A stretch of DNA of 64,000 bases, from NCBI GenBank assembly GCA_012934845.2, contig WNNJ02001950.1, positions 1 to 64,000 of the forward strand, given 5' to 3'. Under the pieces are notes generated by a model that worked only from the letters and a program-made list of their open reading frames with translations, had not been told where the DNA came from and did not search any database. A program made the position numbers and the translations under genes. Source of the DNA: Pomphorhynchus laevis. Its lineage: Eukaryota; Acanthocephala; Palaeacanthocephala; Echinorhynchida; Pomphorhynchidae. Positions 29,091-40,768 of the stretch are shown here, one piece after another (the first letter of the stretch is position 1; every line of letters begins with the position of its first letter).

Positions 29091-29771
29091 ATAATTTATA
29101 TCAAGTAAAAATTTAAGTTAAAAATTTATGCCTGAGTTAAATACACATATATCATCAATGTATCGAAACATATATTTCATATATTTATATTGTTTAGATT
29201 TAGTTTTTACACAGTTATGAACAAATTCATATTCTATAAAACTTAATAATAAGTCAGCTATAATTAGGCTACTATTATTTCCCATTGGAACACATATTAT
29301 TTGTCTAAATATAGATGTCCCATTCTTTAAATAATTTTGATTTATTAGAATATTAAAGGATTCTAATAATTCATTCTAATACAAAGTATATTATTTATTA
29401 TCCATGATGATTTATAGTACGGGTCAAATACGTTCTAACAACGTATTTCCTCTGATGAAATTTGATTATTTAGTATCTTATTCTAATATAAAGTATATTA
29501 TTTATTATCCATCTATTCTAATACAGAGTATATTATTTATTATCCATCCATAAAAATTTTCTGCTTAAGAGTTTAAATTTATTTTATATAATATTTTTCA
29601 GGTTTCGACCTACATTCCTCCACCCAACATAGAAGGAAAGGGCAAACACGTGCTAATGACGTATTTCTTCTGATGAAATTTGATTATCAAGTATATTATT
29701 TTAATAAAGTATATTATTAATTATCCATCCATAAAAATTTCCCGTAAATGATTTTAAATTTATTTTTAATA

Positions 29772-30035
29772 TTATTGTGTTGCTATATATTTTACTATTT
29801 TCTGCTTGATGTTATTTTTATAGTAACCTAGTTTAAAATATGTATCTATTAAATTATTTAAATGATTTTGAAGAAAACCAATATCGTTACAAATTGTTGC
29901 AATTCTTAAAATTTCATAATTTAATGTATTATATTTTATATTATATGGTATGCATGAATGCTCATGCAAAAATATGTTTCTTGTGAATATTAATATGTCA
30001 TCTTTACGATATAAATTAATAGATATTTTATCCAT
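29772..30035 (-). pseudogene. Penelope-like RT tail fragment
   Basis: [20 protein letters not shown] then [20 protein letters not shown] and [15 protein letters not shown], the same residues as the RT C-terminus at 16009-16200 with a few substitutions, and a slightly longer end. 5'-truncated. Confidence 0.8.
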
Positions 30036-31689
30036 AAAATATGTGTATCTTTTTAAAATACAGTGTATAATATTTATTATCCATAAAAATTTCCTTTAAG
30101 AGTTTAAATTTATAAATATGTTGATTTATACATTTTACTATTTTCTGTTTTATTTTATTTTAGTGTAAAATGTGCATCTATTAAATTCTTTAAATGATTT
30201 TTAAAGCCAATATTATTACATATTATGGCAATTCTTAAAATTACATTATTTATATAAAATTTTATATTATATGGTATAATAATATGGCTATTATTATATA
30301 ATAATATGGCTTATGTAAACATGTTTCTTGTACATTTAATATAATATAATATTATCAAATATTATATTTAATATTATATTTTATAATATTTTGTTAATTT
30401 TTGTACGATTTTTGTTTAATTGTATTTTTATAGTAACCTAGTTAAAAATATGTATCTATTAAATTATTTAAATGATTTTGAAGAAAGCCAATATCATTAC
30501 ATATTGTTGCAATTCTTAAAATTTCATTATTTAATGTATTATATTTTATATTATATGGTATGCATGAATGCTCATGCAAAAAAAATGTTTCTTGTAAATT
30601 TAAAAATGTCATCTTTACGATATAAATTAATAGTAGTTTTAGTTAATGTTAATTTAATGTTCATATCTAGATATATACTTTCTTTATCATCAATATTGGT
30701 TTTGTTAATAATAAAGCAAATTGGATAAATTTGTTCACTTATTGAATAACAATAATTAGAGTTTAATACACATAATATACAGTTAGTTAAATACAGTTAA
30801 AAAATAATTGATTAATTTAATAAATGATTCAAAAATAATCATGCTTAATAAAAATATGTTTCTTGTAAATTTAAATATGTCAATATAATATTTAGACTAT
30901 TTATATATTTTATTATTTTCTGCTTGATGTTATTTTTATAGTAACCTAATTTAAAATATCTATCTATTAAATTATTTAAATGTTTTTGAAGAAAGCCAAT
31001 ATCGTTACAAATTATCGCAATTCTTAAAATTTCATAATTTAATGTATTATATTTTATATTATATGGTATGCATGAATGCTCATGCAAAAACACTTATTGA
31101 ATAAAAATTATTAGTGCTAAATAAACATTTATTAGGCGCTAAATGATTTTAAAGAAAGCCAATATCATTACATATTGTTTCAATTCTTAAAATTTCATTA
31201 TTTAATGTATTATATTTTATATTATATGGAATCCATGAATTCTCATGGAAAAAATGTTTCTTGTAAATTTAAATATGCCTTTTTACGGTATAAATTAAAA
31301 GTAGTTTTAATTGAGATTAATTTAATGTTCATATCTAGATATATACATTCGATATCATTAATATTGGTTTTATTAAAAACAAGGCTACCTGGATAATTTA
31401 TTTATACCTTATTTTAGGAATATATTTAATAAAATCTGATCCTATTATTTCGTTACTTTTAGAATTATTTAAAAGTCTGCCTATACTTATATTATCTATA
31501 ACATTTATTAATGAGTTTATGACTAGTGTATATGTAATATTTACTATCGGATAAGTATTTTATAGTACAACTTAATCTATCAAACATGATACATACTCTT
31601 CACTTAATTTTTGATTTACAGAACACATAATTTCTTTAGAATAATTTATATTTACATAAAGATCTTTTAACTTATTTCTAATTGTTCAT

Positions 31690-32105
31690 TTATATACAAT
31701 AACTGTCTATTATACAACTTAGCCTATCATAGTCGTTAATTAATTTTTGATTTATTGAACATATGATATCTTTAGAAAAACTTCTTATATTTACATAGAG
31801 ATCTTTTAGCTTATTATCACTTAAAAGTTGTTTTAATATTTCTAATCGTTTATTTATATACATATCTTTTTTAATATTTTTAACTCTATTTTTTCTATTC
31901 CTTTTATCACCATGACTTCTTGGTTTGCGTTTAACCGGATTATTATAATATAGTTGTTTATTATGTACTATACTACTTCTGCCAATTCCTTGTACCACGT
32001 CATTCAATCCTAATGGGTACATGGAATTAAGCGTTTTAATCCAAAAATCTTCGTTTTCTAATAGTTTTTGATTTAATATTGAAATGTTTTCTTCGATAAT
32101 ATGTT
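31690..32105 (-). pseudogene. Penelope-like GIY-YIG/connector fragment 1
   Basis: [20 protein letters not shown] then [19 protein letters not shown] and [20 protein letters not shown], nearly identical to 17880-18180 of the longer copy. Lacks the YIG end and all RT. Confidence 0.8.
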
Positions 32106-32470
32106 ACAACTTAGCCTATCATAGTTGTTAATTAATTTTTGATTTATTGAACATATGATATCTTTAGAAAAACTTCTTATATTTACATAAAGATCTTTTA
32201 GCCTATTATCTCTTAAAAGTTGTTTCAGTATTTCTAATTGTTCATTTATATACATATCTTTTTTCATATTTTTAACTATATTTTTCTTATTCCTTTTATC
32301 ACCATGACTTCTTGGTTTGCGTTTATCCGGATTATTATAATATAATTGTTTATTATTTACTATACTACTTCTGCTAATTCCTTGTACCATGACATTCAAT
32401 CCTAATGGATACATGGAATTAAGCGATATGAATTTAAGCATTCTAATCCAAAAATTTTCGAAATTTTCCA
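32105..32470 (-). pseudogene. Penelope-like GIY-YIG/connector fragment 2
   Basis: A second copy of the same region ([47 protein letters not shown]), more diverged than fragment 1 and head-to-tail with it. Confidence 0.8.
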
Positions 32471-32919
32471 AAAATCACGAAATGGCTTAAATTTTGAAAA
32501 AATTTTAGAGTAATATTCGAGTGAATTTGAGGCCGAGGACTGTAATCCGTGAATGAGTAAAAGTCTAATGCACATCATTTTGAAGTAAATGTTAACACGA
32601 TCTTCGTGCTAATAATAGTTTAAATACTTTACAATGTACACTTATCACGTTTTTATAACGATAATCACTAGCTTGAGTAGGATCGGTAACATTTGGGATT
32701 AAAACGATAAAAGCGTGTTTCCGTGCATTTGAAACAAGATTTAAATAAGCTATTGTAGATATATTTCTTCGTGATAGAAGCTATAAGATAATAAATTTCA
32801 TATTTTAATATATTTAATCACCACACCATTGCCACTAACTAATGATTCTATAATTTTTAAAACTATAGTTTTTTTCGTCATGCATATTTCTAGAGTCGTC
32901 GATAGAATTTCCAGAATCT

Positions 32920-33070
32920 GCTTATTTCTCGTTCCTATAAATTCACAAAATTTTGATAGCTCCTGATATCATCTTCTGTAAATTACTAACAGTTTTCAAA
33001 AAACTGCTTATAATTTCCTGAAGATAATATCAACAGCTATCGAAATTTTGTGAATTTTAGGAAATAAAAC
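32920..33070. repeat. Inverted repeat, about 60-bp arms
   Basis: Left arm with TAAATTCACAAAATTTTGAT then AGCTCCTGATATCATCTTC; right arm with GAAGATAATATCAACAGCTA then TCGAAATTTTGTGAATTTTA. A short loop near 32990-33000. Small fold-back, no coding. Confidence 0.75.
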
Positions 33071-34340
33071 TATTTTCAATCCTTTTTTTCGTTCCTTTAA
33101 ATTATATTCAATATCATCAAACTATATTTAATTTATAGTGGCTTAGAAAACTTAACCTGGCAAGATTAAACTACTAACATCAACCTTCGACTAATTTATC
33201 TTCTTAATGTTACTTAATAGTTGGGACTTAACATAACTTAGAGATAAGTTAAAATACAAAATTATATAGTCACTAGTTTCAAGGGAGCTATGTTGGAAGC
33301 TCGAATATATCACAAAGTTTTGTTATGACTAGATCTAACAGAGCCAGAAGACGTTGCATAGTAAGTCGTTTCTCTTATATGTTGTTTAAGGAGTAAGTGA
33401 TTACTTATAAGATAAAAAAGATCAAGCTTAAAACAACAGTAGTGTTGTCAAGGATTACTATAACCCCCGAGATATAGTAATAACGGTTCTAGTCTACTAC
33501 AATCGAAGCCTGTTTGACAGTACAGAAGGACATAAAGTGATCGAAAAAAAGATTTACAGCCTGGATGAGTCGGATACCTATATACCACGTTAACCTGCAT
33601 CTGACGTTTTGAGATGTTAACAGATTAGCTCAATATATCATTTGAAGCGACATCACATCTTTTGCGGGCATATTTTTAGCAGTACGGAGTACTGATAAAG
33701 TATTAATAACCGTCAATGGCAAACACACAACTAGTTTAATGGTTTAAATAATTTTACTTCATAATTTTAATTTTATATAATTTAAAATAAAGTCGGTCAT
33801 ATGAACACAACTTAGAGAGCAGTTACAATACTAAATACCATGTTCATTAGTTCCAATTGGAGAGTATATAATTACATATTCCATTAAATACTAATCAATT
33901 TACATCCTTTTATTTGAAACAGCTTGTAAGAAAAAAAATCCTGTTTAGTCACGAAAATTGTTGCTTGATAATATTAAATTCATTTGCTAAGGCTGATTAA
34001 TTTTATATCGTTCTTACGTTGCTCTTTCCTAGCTTTGTTTGTTTTGAAATGCAAAGTAAAGTATTAAACGTTACAATAGTTAACATTTAATTAGTGATGT
34101 TAGGGAAAAAAACTAAGCATGATTAACTACTACGAAAAATAAATTAAAATCAGAAAATGGTTGACAACACGCTTATACGACAAGAATATCACTACTATTC
34201 ATATTTATATAAAAAGCCTTTATTTGTTGACGAGGATAGAATAAATTAATATAAATCGATTGTTCACTTAAATGCTTGTTGATGATTGTACAAGAATGAA
34301 AAAAAAAATTTTATTGAAAATTAGTCGAATTTTCAATAAC
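33071..34340. other. Unassigned non-coding stretch
   Basis: No element or exon that I can defend. A donor-like GTAAGTCG follows a short basic frame (MTRSNRARRR) near 33340-33362 on the plus strand, but nothing joins to it. Confidence 0.5.
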
Positions 34341-34349
34341 TGGTTGCTA

Positions 34350-34420
34350 TCATTATTATACAAGACAACAACACAAGCATAGTTGCATCACAATCGATAA
34401 TATTGTATGGTTTTGTTGTA
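34350..34420 (-). mobile_element. CR1-like LINE 3' end scrap
   Basis: ATTATACAAGACAACAACAC then AAGCATAGTTGCATCACA, matching the 3' ends at 35285-35335 and, more distantly, 54560-54600. Only the terminal ~70 bp. Confidence 0.6.
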
Positions 34421-34574
34421 TATTGTATTGTTTAATCAATTATTTATTTTTAAACAAAGAAAGGATGGTCATTTATTTTAATGTAACTTAAAGACTGGCG
34501 ATTTTACACTTTCATATTTTGCATTTATTAGTCATTTCCTGTTATAAAAAATTCTTGATTTATTAACAAAAAAG

Positions 34575-35060
34575 ATTTATTTTAACGTGGCAAATGCGTG
34601 CCAGCGCACGCTTACATGACCACAACAAACAAAAATGTAAATCATGTGTCGAGAAGGTGTGAACGGAGAAGGTGTTTGAATGTGATAAAGGAGGGAGCGC
34701 AGCGGACGTCGAGAGGGAGTTGATTCCAGGCGAGTGAGGCGGCGGCGAGGAAGGATCGGAGACCATAGTTGTTGGAGTAATTTGGAACTTGGAGTAAGAG
34801 GGTATGACGGGAACGCAGCGATAGTGAGGTGGGGCGAGTGTCGTCTAAGAAAGGAAGGTTGATTAACGATGGAAAGCCGACGGCGATGAGACGAAAAGTT
34901 ACGAGAAGGCGGAATTTGATGCGGATGTGGATGGTGAGCCAGGAGAGTTGGGCAAGATATGTGGATATCTGGTTGAAGCGACGAAGACAAAAGAGTACTG
35001 GAATGTAGGAGTTGGTTATGCGTTGTAGGGGTAGGATGATGGATTTTGGAGAATTGTATT
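34575..35060 (-). mobile_element. 5'-truncated L2-like LINE copy
   Basis: The reverse complement reads through SLRSRHTLLLQVPNYSNNYG then LRSFLAAASLAWNQLPLDVR to the stop, then the 3' end with GCATTTGCCACGTTAAAATA. These match the tails of the two longer L2-like copies (VPNYSTSFGLRSFLVAASLS, GCATTTGCCAC-TTAAATAAA). About 490 bp. Confidence 0.85.
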
Positions 35061-35279
35061 ATATTCTTACTGTATTAAGAATACAGTAATTTCCTTTAAT
35101 AACCAATTGCTAAACTACATAATCCGAAACAATCGGAGTAGATTAAATATTATTTTTTAAAAAGACACCTTATTCAAATGCAGAGCAGTAATGTAATATT
35201 TATCGGTAAAGATATAAACAATATTGCACTTTTAACCTTGAACATATACGATGCTGGAATTGTAAACTGATAGTTTGGT

Positions 35280-36610
35280 AAAATATTATTATACAAGACA
35301 ACAACACAAGCATAGCTCAATAGTTGCATCACATTATCTATAAAAAATATATGAATTTGGATCAGCGATTTGTGTTCTACAGTAGCAAAAACTCCATTCC
35401 GCTCATAATGTTATCATTGAATTTATCCAGCGATTCAGCTTCAATTGTACTCGTGCTTAGCGAATTCCACAACTTCACGGTTCGTTTATTAAACAGCATT
35501 GTCCTCATATGAACAATCCGCTGACGCTCCAAAACAAAAGAAAGCCCACGTAAATAGCGGTTTGGATGAACATGAATAATGCGGACAAAGCATGGTGAGG
35601 CACATGCAAAATCTTCCAAAGATTGCATATTCAGAATCTCAAGTCGGATATTGTAAGGCTATGAACGTAATGATCTAACAAGCTTAGTTGCTCGACATAA
35701 AACGGTCTATAATCTTATTGACTCTCGATTCGTTAGTGGATATACACACGGGGATGCATATAGTAAATGACTGAGCACCTACGCGTTAATCAATGGTTTG
35801 AACATTTGTGAATCAAGGGAGTTAAGTGTCCTAGCTAGAAGACCCACCATGCGATTAGCCATAGAGCAGGCATACTTAGTATGATGTTTTGTCTAAAGGT
35901 TATTTGCAATCCAAACTTCGAGATTCTTGAAATGTTCCATGAGTTCAATATATTTATTCTGAAGACAATAATTAAACTGAATATTTTTGTTTAATCCTTT
36001 AATACATAGTTGTGCGTATTTCTGAATGTTTATGTCTAGACAATTTTCACTATCCAAACCGGCAATTTTATCGACATCGTCTTGTAAACACTCAAAATAT
36101 GTTACTCTTACCGGCCCCCAAACTTTCAAATCATCTGCATATAACAGCGAACACGATGACAATAAGCTCGGCATTTCATTAACGTAAATGCTGAATAACA
36201 GCGATCCTAATACCGAACCCTGAAATACGCCAGCTTGGATCTCATATTCTTGCGAATATGTTCCATTTATACCGCCGACTTTGTACGTACGTTTAGATAT
36301 AAAATTTTGTATCCAGCGAATTAAGATAGGATTTAAACCTATTGCTTGAATTTTCATAACTAGCAGATCATGATGAACCCGATCAATTGCTTTCGAAAAG
36401 TCGAAAAATATGAAATTGACACCAATACCCTTATCAACCCAGTAACCCAATCCTTCTTAGCACTCAGAAGATTGGTGAGCGTAAATCGGTTTTTTCTGAA
36501 ACCATGTTGATTATTGCATAGCACATTGCTAGATTCAAGAAAGTTAGTAATGCTGCGACAAAGTAGTCTCTCCAAAACGCTACAGAATACGCGTCATACT
36601 AACGGTTGAT
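35280..36610 (-). mobile_element. CR1-like LINE, RT half, decayed
   Basis: Frames give NQHGFRKNRFTLTNLLSAKK (36480), FIFFDFSKAIDRVHHDLLVM (motif A), AGVFQGSVLGSLLFSIYVN (motif B), LLYADDLKVWGPV (motif C) and the C-terminal NKRTVKLWNSLSTSTIEAES (35450). Several frame breaks. The 3' end at about 35285 has the same terminal words as the copy at 34350. No endonuclease upstream; 5'-truncated. Confidence 0.85.
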
Positions 36611-36686
36611 AGTTGTCAACACAGAAGCTACAGCATTTTTAAACAAGGTTCGTACAATGGTAGCTTTCCACTACATAGCGTAGTTT

Positions 36687-36762
36687 TCCACAAAAGTAGT
36701 TTTGTGGAAAACAACATAGAGTAGTTTTCAACAAAAACCGCATATACATGCGGTTTTTGTAC
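36687..36762. repeat. Two adjacent perfect hairpins
   Basis: TTCCACAAAAGTAGTTTTGTGGAA-type palindrome at about 36687-36711 and ACAAAAACCGCAT...ATGCGGTTTTTGT at about 36731-36761. They sit between the CR1-like fragment and the 5' end of L2-like copy 1. Confidence 0.75.
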
Positions 36763-37019
36763 ATCAGTACGACTACCACAGTTATCCTGCTCATCTACTC
36801 CTGTATCACACACAAACACTCAGACCAATGCTGTTTTAGATGGTTCCCTCGCATCAACACCTGACTTCGCATCATATAATCCCATTATTGAACCTACTCT
36901 CTCACACACTCCTCGTTCAACTACGTAAAAACTTGCATTAATCTTTCTCATTCTGACAATGCTAACAGTAAAGCTTTTCATCTCGTACATCCTCTTTCCT
37001 ATTCCTCCCCCGATCTAAA

Positions 37020-37300
37020 TAAATCTCAAACATCTTAATTATCTTCACGTACTCCTTACTCGACCTCCCCTGTATCACCTCTCAATAATTTACACCCTTC
37101 CATCAAAATCATTTCCAGTAACATTTCCGATCAACTGATTCAACACTCGACTCCTGTCACGCATGCCCCAACCTATCTTAATACTCCTTACTCTACCTCC
37201 CACGTAACACTTCCAAATAATTTACATCCTTCCTTCAAAATCATCTCCAGTCACATCTCTGATCAACCGATTCAACACCCCGCTCCTGTCACACTTGCTT
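37020..37300 (+). repeat. 132-bp tandem repeat in L2-like ORF1 region
   Basis: CTCCTGTCAC recurs at 37151 and 37283, spacing 132 bp, which is 44 codons. The unit includes CATCCTTC-TCAAAATCAT, CCAGT-ACAT and GATCAAC-GATTCAACAC. The same array is seen in copy 2 (about 47800-48070). Confidence 0.85.
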
Positions 37301-37399
37301 AAAAAATATTAATTCTCTATCAAGCACCCCTGTCATTTCTCTTCTATCTGCTCATTTGCCTCGACTCCTACCAGCTCTGTCCGTCCGCCACTTCCATGA

Positions 37400-37894
37400 A
37401 ATCGTTTTCCTTCGCGCGATCGCTGTATTATCATATCAAACTTAAAGCTTTCCGAATCTGCTTCTCCACAATCTCGCCTCGATGATGATGCATCTGCTTT
37501 CAGGTGTTTCCTAGCAACCATTCTTCATGATGATAACCCATCCCTCTTCAATAATATCGCTCCTGTATCCTTTATTCGTTCAAACAAATACACTAAATCC
37601 AATCATCTCAGTCCTCCACTCTTAAAAATCGGTTTCCGACATAGTTCACATGCCTCTTCGGTACTCTCCCAACGTTATAAACATCTTACCACTTCATCTA
37701 CTTACCGTATCTTTCCTGACCGCTCCCCTTCTGAAATTGCCCAGCTCAATTTGGCTCGCATTGAGAAACATCGATGTGAAACAAACGGCAAGTCATCCTT
37801 ATCTATACGTAAAATCAACGGAAATTTTCACGTTGTACACACAAGGCCAAAAATTCGATGGCGTCCCATCTCTCCCCCTTGTCTTCTTCGCTAG
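37400..37894 (+). CDS. L2-like copy 1 ORF1 C-terminal part
   Basis: Open frame of 164 codons after a TGA, without its own ATG at the start. Contains CFLATILHDDNPSLF, NHLSPPLLKIGFRHSS and YRIFPDRSPSEIAQLN. These resemble the nucleic-acid-binding C-terminal domain of CR1/L2 ORF1 proteins, where PPLLKV-F-S and F---D-TP-ER are typical. Overlaps the endonuclease start by 37 nt. Confidence 0.55.
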   Translation, partial: NRFPSRDRCIIISNLKLSESASPQSRLDDDASAFRCFLATILHDDNPSLFNNIAPVSFIRSNKYTKSNHLSPPLLKIGFRHSSHASSVLSQRYKHLTTSSTYRIFPDRSPSEIAQLNLARIEKHRCETNGKSSLSIRKINGNFHVVHTRPKIRWRPISPPCLLR

Positions 37895-38433
37895 TCGATC
37901 TCGCTCCTAAGCATACTTTTCGTCTTAGTCTATTCAATACTCGCTCCATTCTTCATAAAGCTGATATGCTTCTCGATATCTTCGATCAATTATCTATCGA
38001 TATATTCTGCATTACCGAATCCTGGCACTCTGACTCCGACGATCTACCTATTCGTTGTCTATGTCGCTCTGGTTGTTCTCTAGTTAAATCAGCTCGTCAA
38101 ATTACATATCATAAATCTACTGCGTCTAACCATGGCGGTATCGTTGCCATTGCTCGTCACCCAATGTCTTTACGTAAAATCAACATTAACATCCGTTACA
38201 CTTCGTTCGAATTACTCATATGCAGATTATCAACGATTTTCCCTCTGGAACTTGTGATTGTATACCGTCCAGGTTCAGTTGCCCCATCACGTATCTTCTT
38301 TAACGACCTTGCAGATCTAATGTCTCACTGTTCATTGTCTTATACTCCTTCTTTTGTTCTCGGTGACTTTAACATTCGTCTTGATCGCCCGTCTGACTCT
38401 GACTCAATCACTTTAACTAATCTTTTTTTCTGA
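37858..38433 (+). CDS. L2-like copy 1 endonuclease part
   Basis: True ATG at 37858. Apurinic-type endonuclease: LFNTRSILHKADML, DIFCITESWHSDSDD (catalytic Glu), NHGGIVAIARHP, VIVYRPGS, FVLGDFNIRLD. The frame ends at TGA 38431-38433 just after a run of seven T (38423-38429); the domain continues one base later in the next frame to the SDH motif. Confidence 0.85.
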   Translation: MASHLSPLSSSLVDLAPKHTFRLSLFNTRSILHKADMLLDIFDQLSIDIFCITESWHSDSDDLPIRCLCRSGCSLVKSARQITYHKSTASNHGGIVAIARHPMSLRKININIRYTSFELLICRLSTIFPLELVIVYRPGSVAPSRIFFNDLADLMSHCSLSYTPSFVLGDFNIRLDRPSDSDSITLTNLFF

Positions 38434-40768
38434 TTTTAACTATAAATTACTTTCAACAAGCCCAACTCATATTCTCGGCGGTGTTATCGACATCATTGCT
38501 GTTCCTAACTGCTTCAATGACTATACCTCCTTGTCAATTACTGATCCTAGTTTGTCCGATCATTTCATTGTCACTCTTACTCTTACTCGTCCCCATCCTC
38601 CTTCTCCGCCTTTATCTTTATCTACACCAAGTCGACCCTGGAAGCTTCTCGATATCCCTATTTTCTGCACATTCTTACTCAACTCTTCACTCTTTTTACT
38701 TCCTCTTAACTATCTCTCTCCCAATGATATCTGCATTCTGTTTGATTCTGAACTTACGTCGATCCTCAATAACCTTCTGCCTAGTCGACTCCGACGTTCC
38801 CAGCGCTTGCGCCATGCTCCCTGGTTCGATTCTGACTGTAGTCTTTCTAAGCGTCGACTCCGTCACTCTTTTCGTGTGTATAATCGCTTTCTTAAACGTT
38901 CTCCCAACTCACTTCCTCCAAATCTCCGTGATTCCTACTTTTCTCTACGCCGTTCACATCTTATTCTTATACGTACTAAACGTACCCTCTTTTGGCGAAA
39001 TCAACTCGAGTCATCTTCCAACTCTAAATCTCATTGGAAAATCTTAAACTCAATTCTTTCACGATCATCTACTTCTTGTAATATGAATCCTGATGAATTT
39101 TCTTCTTATCTACAAACTAAGCTATCTAATTTACTTTCCCTACTACCCATAGCCCCCTTGTACCCACTCTTCTCTTTAAATACTTCCCTCCCAGAGCTTT
39201 TCAACCTTCTTCCCGTTTCGTCTGATGAAGTTTCTTCGGTTCAGCTGTCATTACCTAATAAAACCTCTTCTTCTGACCCAATTCCCACTCACTTGCTTAA
39301 AAATATCTGCTCCTTTATCTTACCCTTCCTAACCACATTGTTCAACTCGTCCATCCGTAGCCGTACATTTCCTTCCATCTGGAAATGCGCTACTGTTCGT
39401 CCTCTCATCAAAAAGCAATCTCTCGACTCCTTACTACCATCTTCGTGCCTTCCTATCTCACTTCTCCCAACCATCTCTAAACTCCATGAGCGTCTCGTTC
39501 TTAAGCAAGTTAATACATATATCTATTCCTCTAACTTGTTTTCTCCCTTCCAAGCCGCTTTTCGCTCTAATTACTCTACCGAAATTGCATGTCTTAAAGT
39601 TTATAACGACTTACTCATATCGCGCGATCATAAATTATGTAGTGTCATAGTTTCTCTTGATCTATCGTCTGCTTTTGACATCGTCGATCACTCGATTCTT
39701 ATCCATCGCCTTCGTCATGATTATGGCTTCTCTTTACCCACTGTATCATGGTTTTCTTCATATCTATCAAACCGTACATTTCGCGTATATTCTAACTCTT
39801 CTCTCTCCAATCCTTCGTCCATTACGTCCGGTTTACCACAAGGCTCTGTATTAGGCCCTATACTTTTCTCTCTTCTTCTTGGTGATTTGTCTTCGATTTC
39901 TCATAAATTTAACTTATATGTTATGCAATATGCTGATGACATTCTCATCTATGCTCATGCACCTGTTTATCGTATTCACGATCTTAGTGTTTCCGCTTCC
40001 GACTGTCTTGTCTCAATTTCCAATCATCTTTCTTCCCTTCGCCTTTCTCTGAATCCTGATAAATCCAAAATTATGTGGATCCTACCTCGACGCCTCGGCT
40101 TCGAACCTCCCTCCGTATCATTAAATTCTACAATTATTCCTATCGTTGATAATCTCGTTTTCCTAGGCTTCCATTTTGACAACCGACTTTCACTTAAACC
40201 TTTCGTTAGAGATAAAGTACGCTCATCTACCTTGATACTCCGCAACCTCCGTCAAGTTCGTAGATTGATCGATTTCCCTTCTTGTATGACTCTCATATCA
40301 TCTCTCCTTTTTTCTAGACTCGATTATTATCTTAGTCTATTTTCCAACTCACCTAAATCCACTCTTCTTCCTCTACAACGCATCGTCAACGCAGCTGTTC
40401 GAATTATCCTCCGTCTTCGTCGTTTTGATCATACATCCTACCATCTTGCTTATATCGATTTGCCTACAATTTATTGTCGTGTTCAAATTCGTCTTCTTCT
40501 CGTTGCTTTCCGCCTTGTAACTTTTAATACCCCTTCATTTCTCAACCTTTCTTTTCTTGATAATTCTCGTACTGTTTACTGTTCCTTGCGTTCCTGTAAT
40601 TCCCTTCTTTTACATGTCCCAAACTACTCTACCTCCTTTGGACTCCGCTCCTTCCTGGTGGCTGCTTCTCTGTCGTGGAACAATCTGCCCATTCATATAC
40701 GTCAATCAACTTCCCTGCCGTGCTTCAAACGACAAATCCGATCCCATTTAAACAATTTATCTGCTTGA
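38429..40768 (+). CDS. L2-like copy 1 reverse transcriptase part
   Basis: Begins with the end of the endonuclease (ILGGVIDIIAVPN, DPSLSDHF) and continues into RT: motif A VSLDLSSAFDIVDHSIL, motif B SGLPQGSVLGPILFSLLLGD, motif C MQYADDILIYAHA, thumb LPLQRIVNAAVRIIL, C-terminal SLSWNNLPIHIRQSTSLPCF. Open to 40768. No ATG precedes the endonuclease remainder, so translation would need ORF continuity from the previous frame. L2-type assignment rests on DLSSAFD-VDHSIL and the terminal WN-LP--IR---S--CF block. Confidence 0.9.
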   Translation, partial: SDFNYKLLSTSPTHILGGVIDIIAVPNCFNDYTSLSITDPSLSDHFIVTLTLTRPHPPSPPLSLSTPSRPWKLLDIPIFCTFLLNSSLFLLPLNYLSPNDICILFDSELTSILNNLLPSRLRRSQRLRHAPWFDSDCSLSKRRLRHSFRVYNRFLKRSPNSLPPNLRDSYFSLRRSHLILIRTKRTLFWRNQLESSSNSKSHWKILNSILSRSSTSCNMNPDEFSSYLQTKLSNLLSLLPIAPLYPLFSLNTSLPELFNLLPVSSDEVSSVQLSLPNKTSSSDPIPTHLLKNICSFILPFLTTLFNSSIRSRTFPSIWKCATVRPLIKKQSLDSLLPSSCLPISLLPTISKLHERLVLKQVNTYIYSSNLFSPFQAAFRSNYSTEIACLKVYNDLLISRDHKLCSVIVSLDLSSAFDIVDHSILIHRLRHDYGFSLPTVSWFSSYLSNRTFRVYSNSSLSNPSSITSGLPQGSVLGPILFSLLLGDLSSISHKFNLYVMQYADDILIYAHAPVYRIHDLSVSASDCLVSISNHLSSLRLSLNPDKSKIMWILPRRLGFEPPSVSLNSTIIPIVDNLVFLGFHFDNRLSLKPFVRDKVRSSTLILRNLRQVRRLIDFPSCMTLISSLLFSRLDYYLSLFSNSPKSTLLPLQRIVNAAVRIILRLRRFDHTSYHLAYIDLPTIYCRVQIRLLLVAFRLVTFNTPSFLNLSFLDNSRTVYCSLRSCNSLLLHVPNYSTSFGLRSFLVAASLSWNNLPIHIRQSTSLPCFKRQIRSHLNNLSA

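Larger units (their letters stand above)
28105..32470 (-). repeat. Patchwork of permuted Penelope-like fragments
   Basis: At least ten pieces of the element seen whole-length at 15766-18560, all on the minus strand. RT-tail pieces: 28105-28175, 28270-28700, 28720-28975, 29130-29370, 29590-30035, 30415-30775, 30890-31095, 31140-31400. GIY-YIG/connector pieces: 31400-31690, 31690-32105, 32105-32470. Each RT-tail piece stops or restarts at a different point, and 3' untranslated words (CTAATGACGTATTTC, TTATTATCCATCCATAAAAA) recur between them. Complex tandem insertions are a known habit of Penelope-like elements. Confidence 0.8.

Noticed and set aside
28105-32470. Independent small genes on either strand
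   Set aside because: Plus-strand frames are shadows; the minus strand matches the Penelope-like element throughout.
33330-33365. First exon of a plus-strand gene (MTRSNRARRR before GTAAGT)
   Set aside because: Twelve codons only, no acceptor or second exon found.
38429-40768. Separate RT gene starting inside the endonuclease
   Set aside because: The first residues are the rest of the endonuclease (SDH motif), so this is the same ORF after a frameshift.
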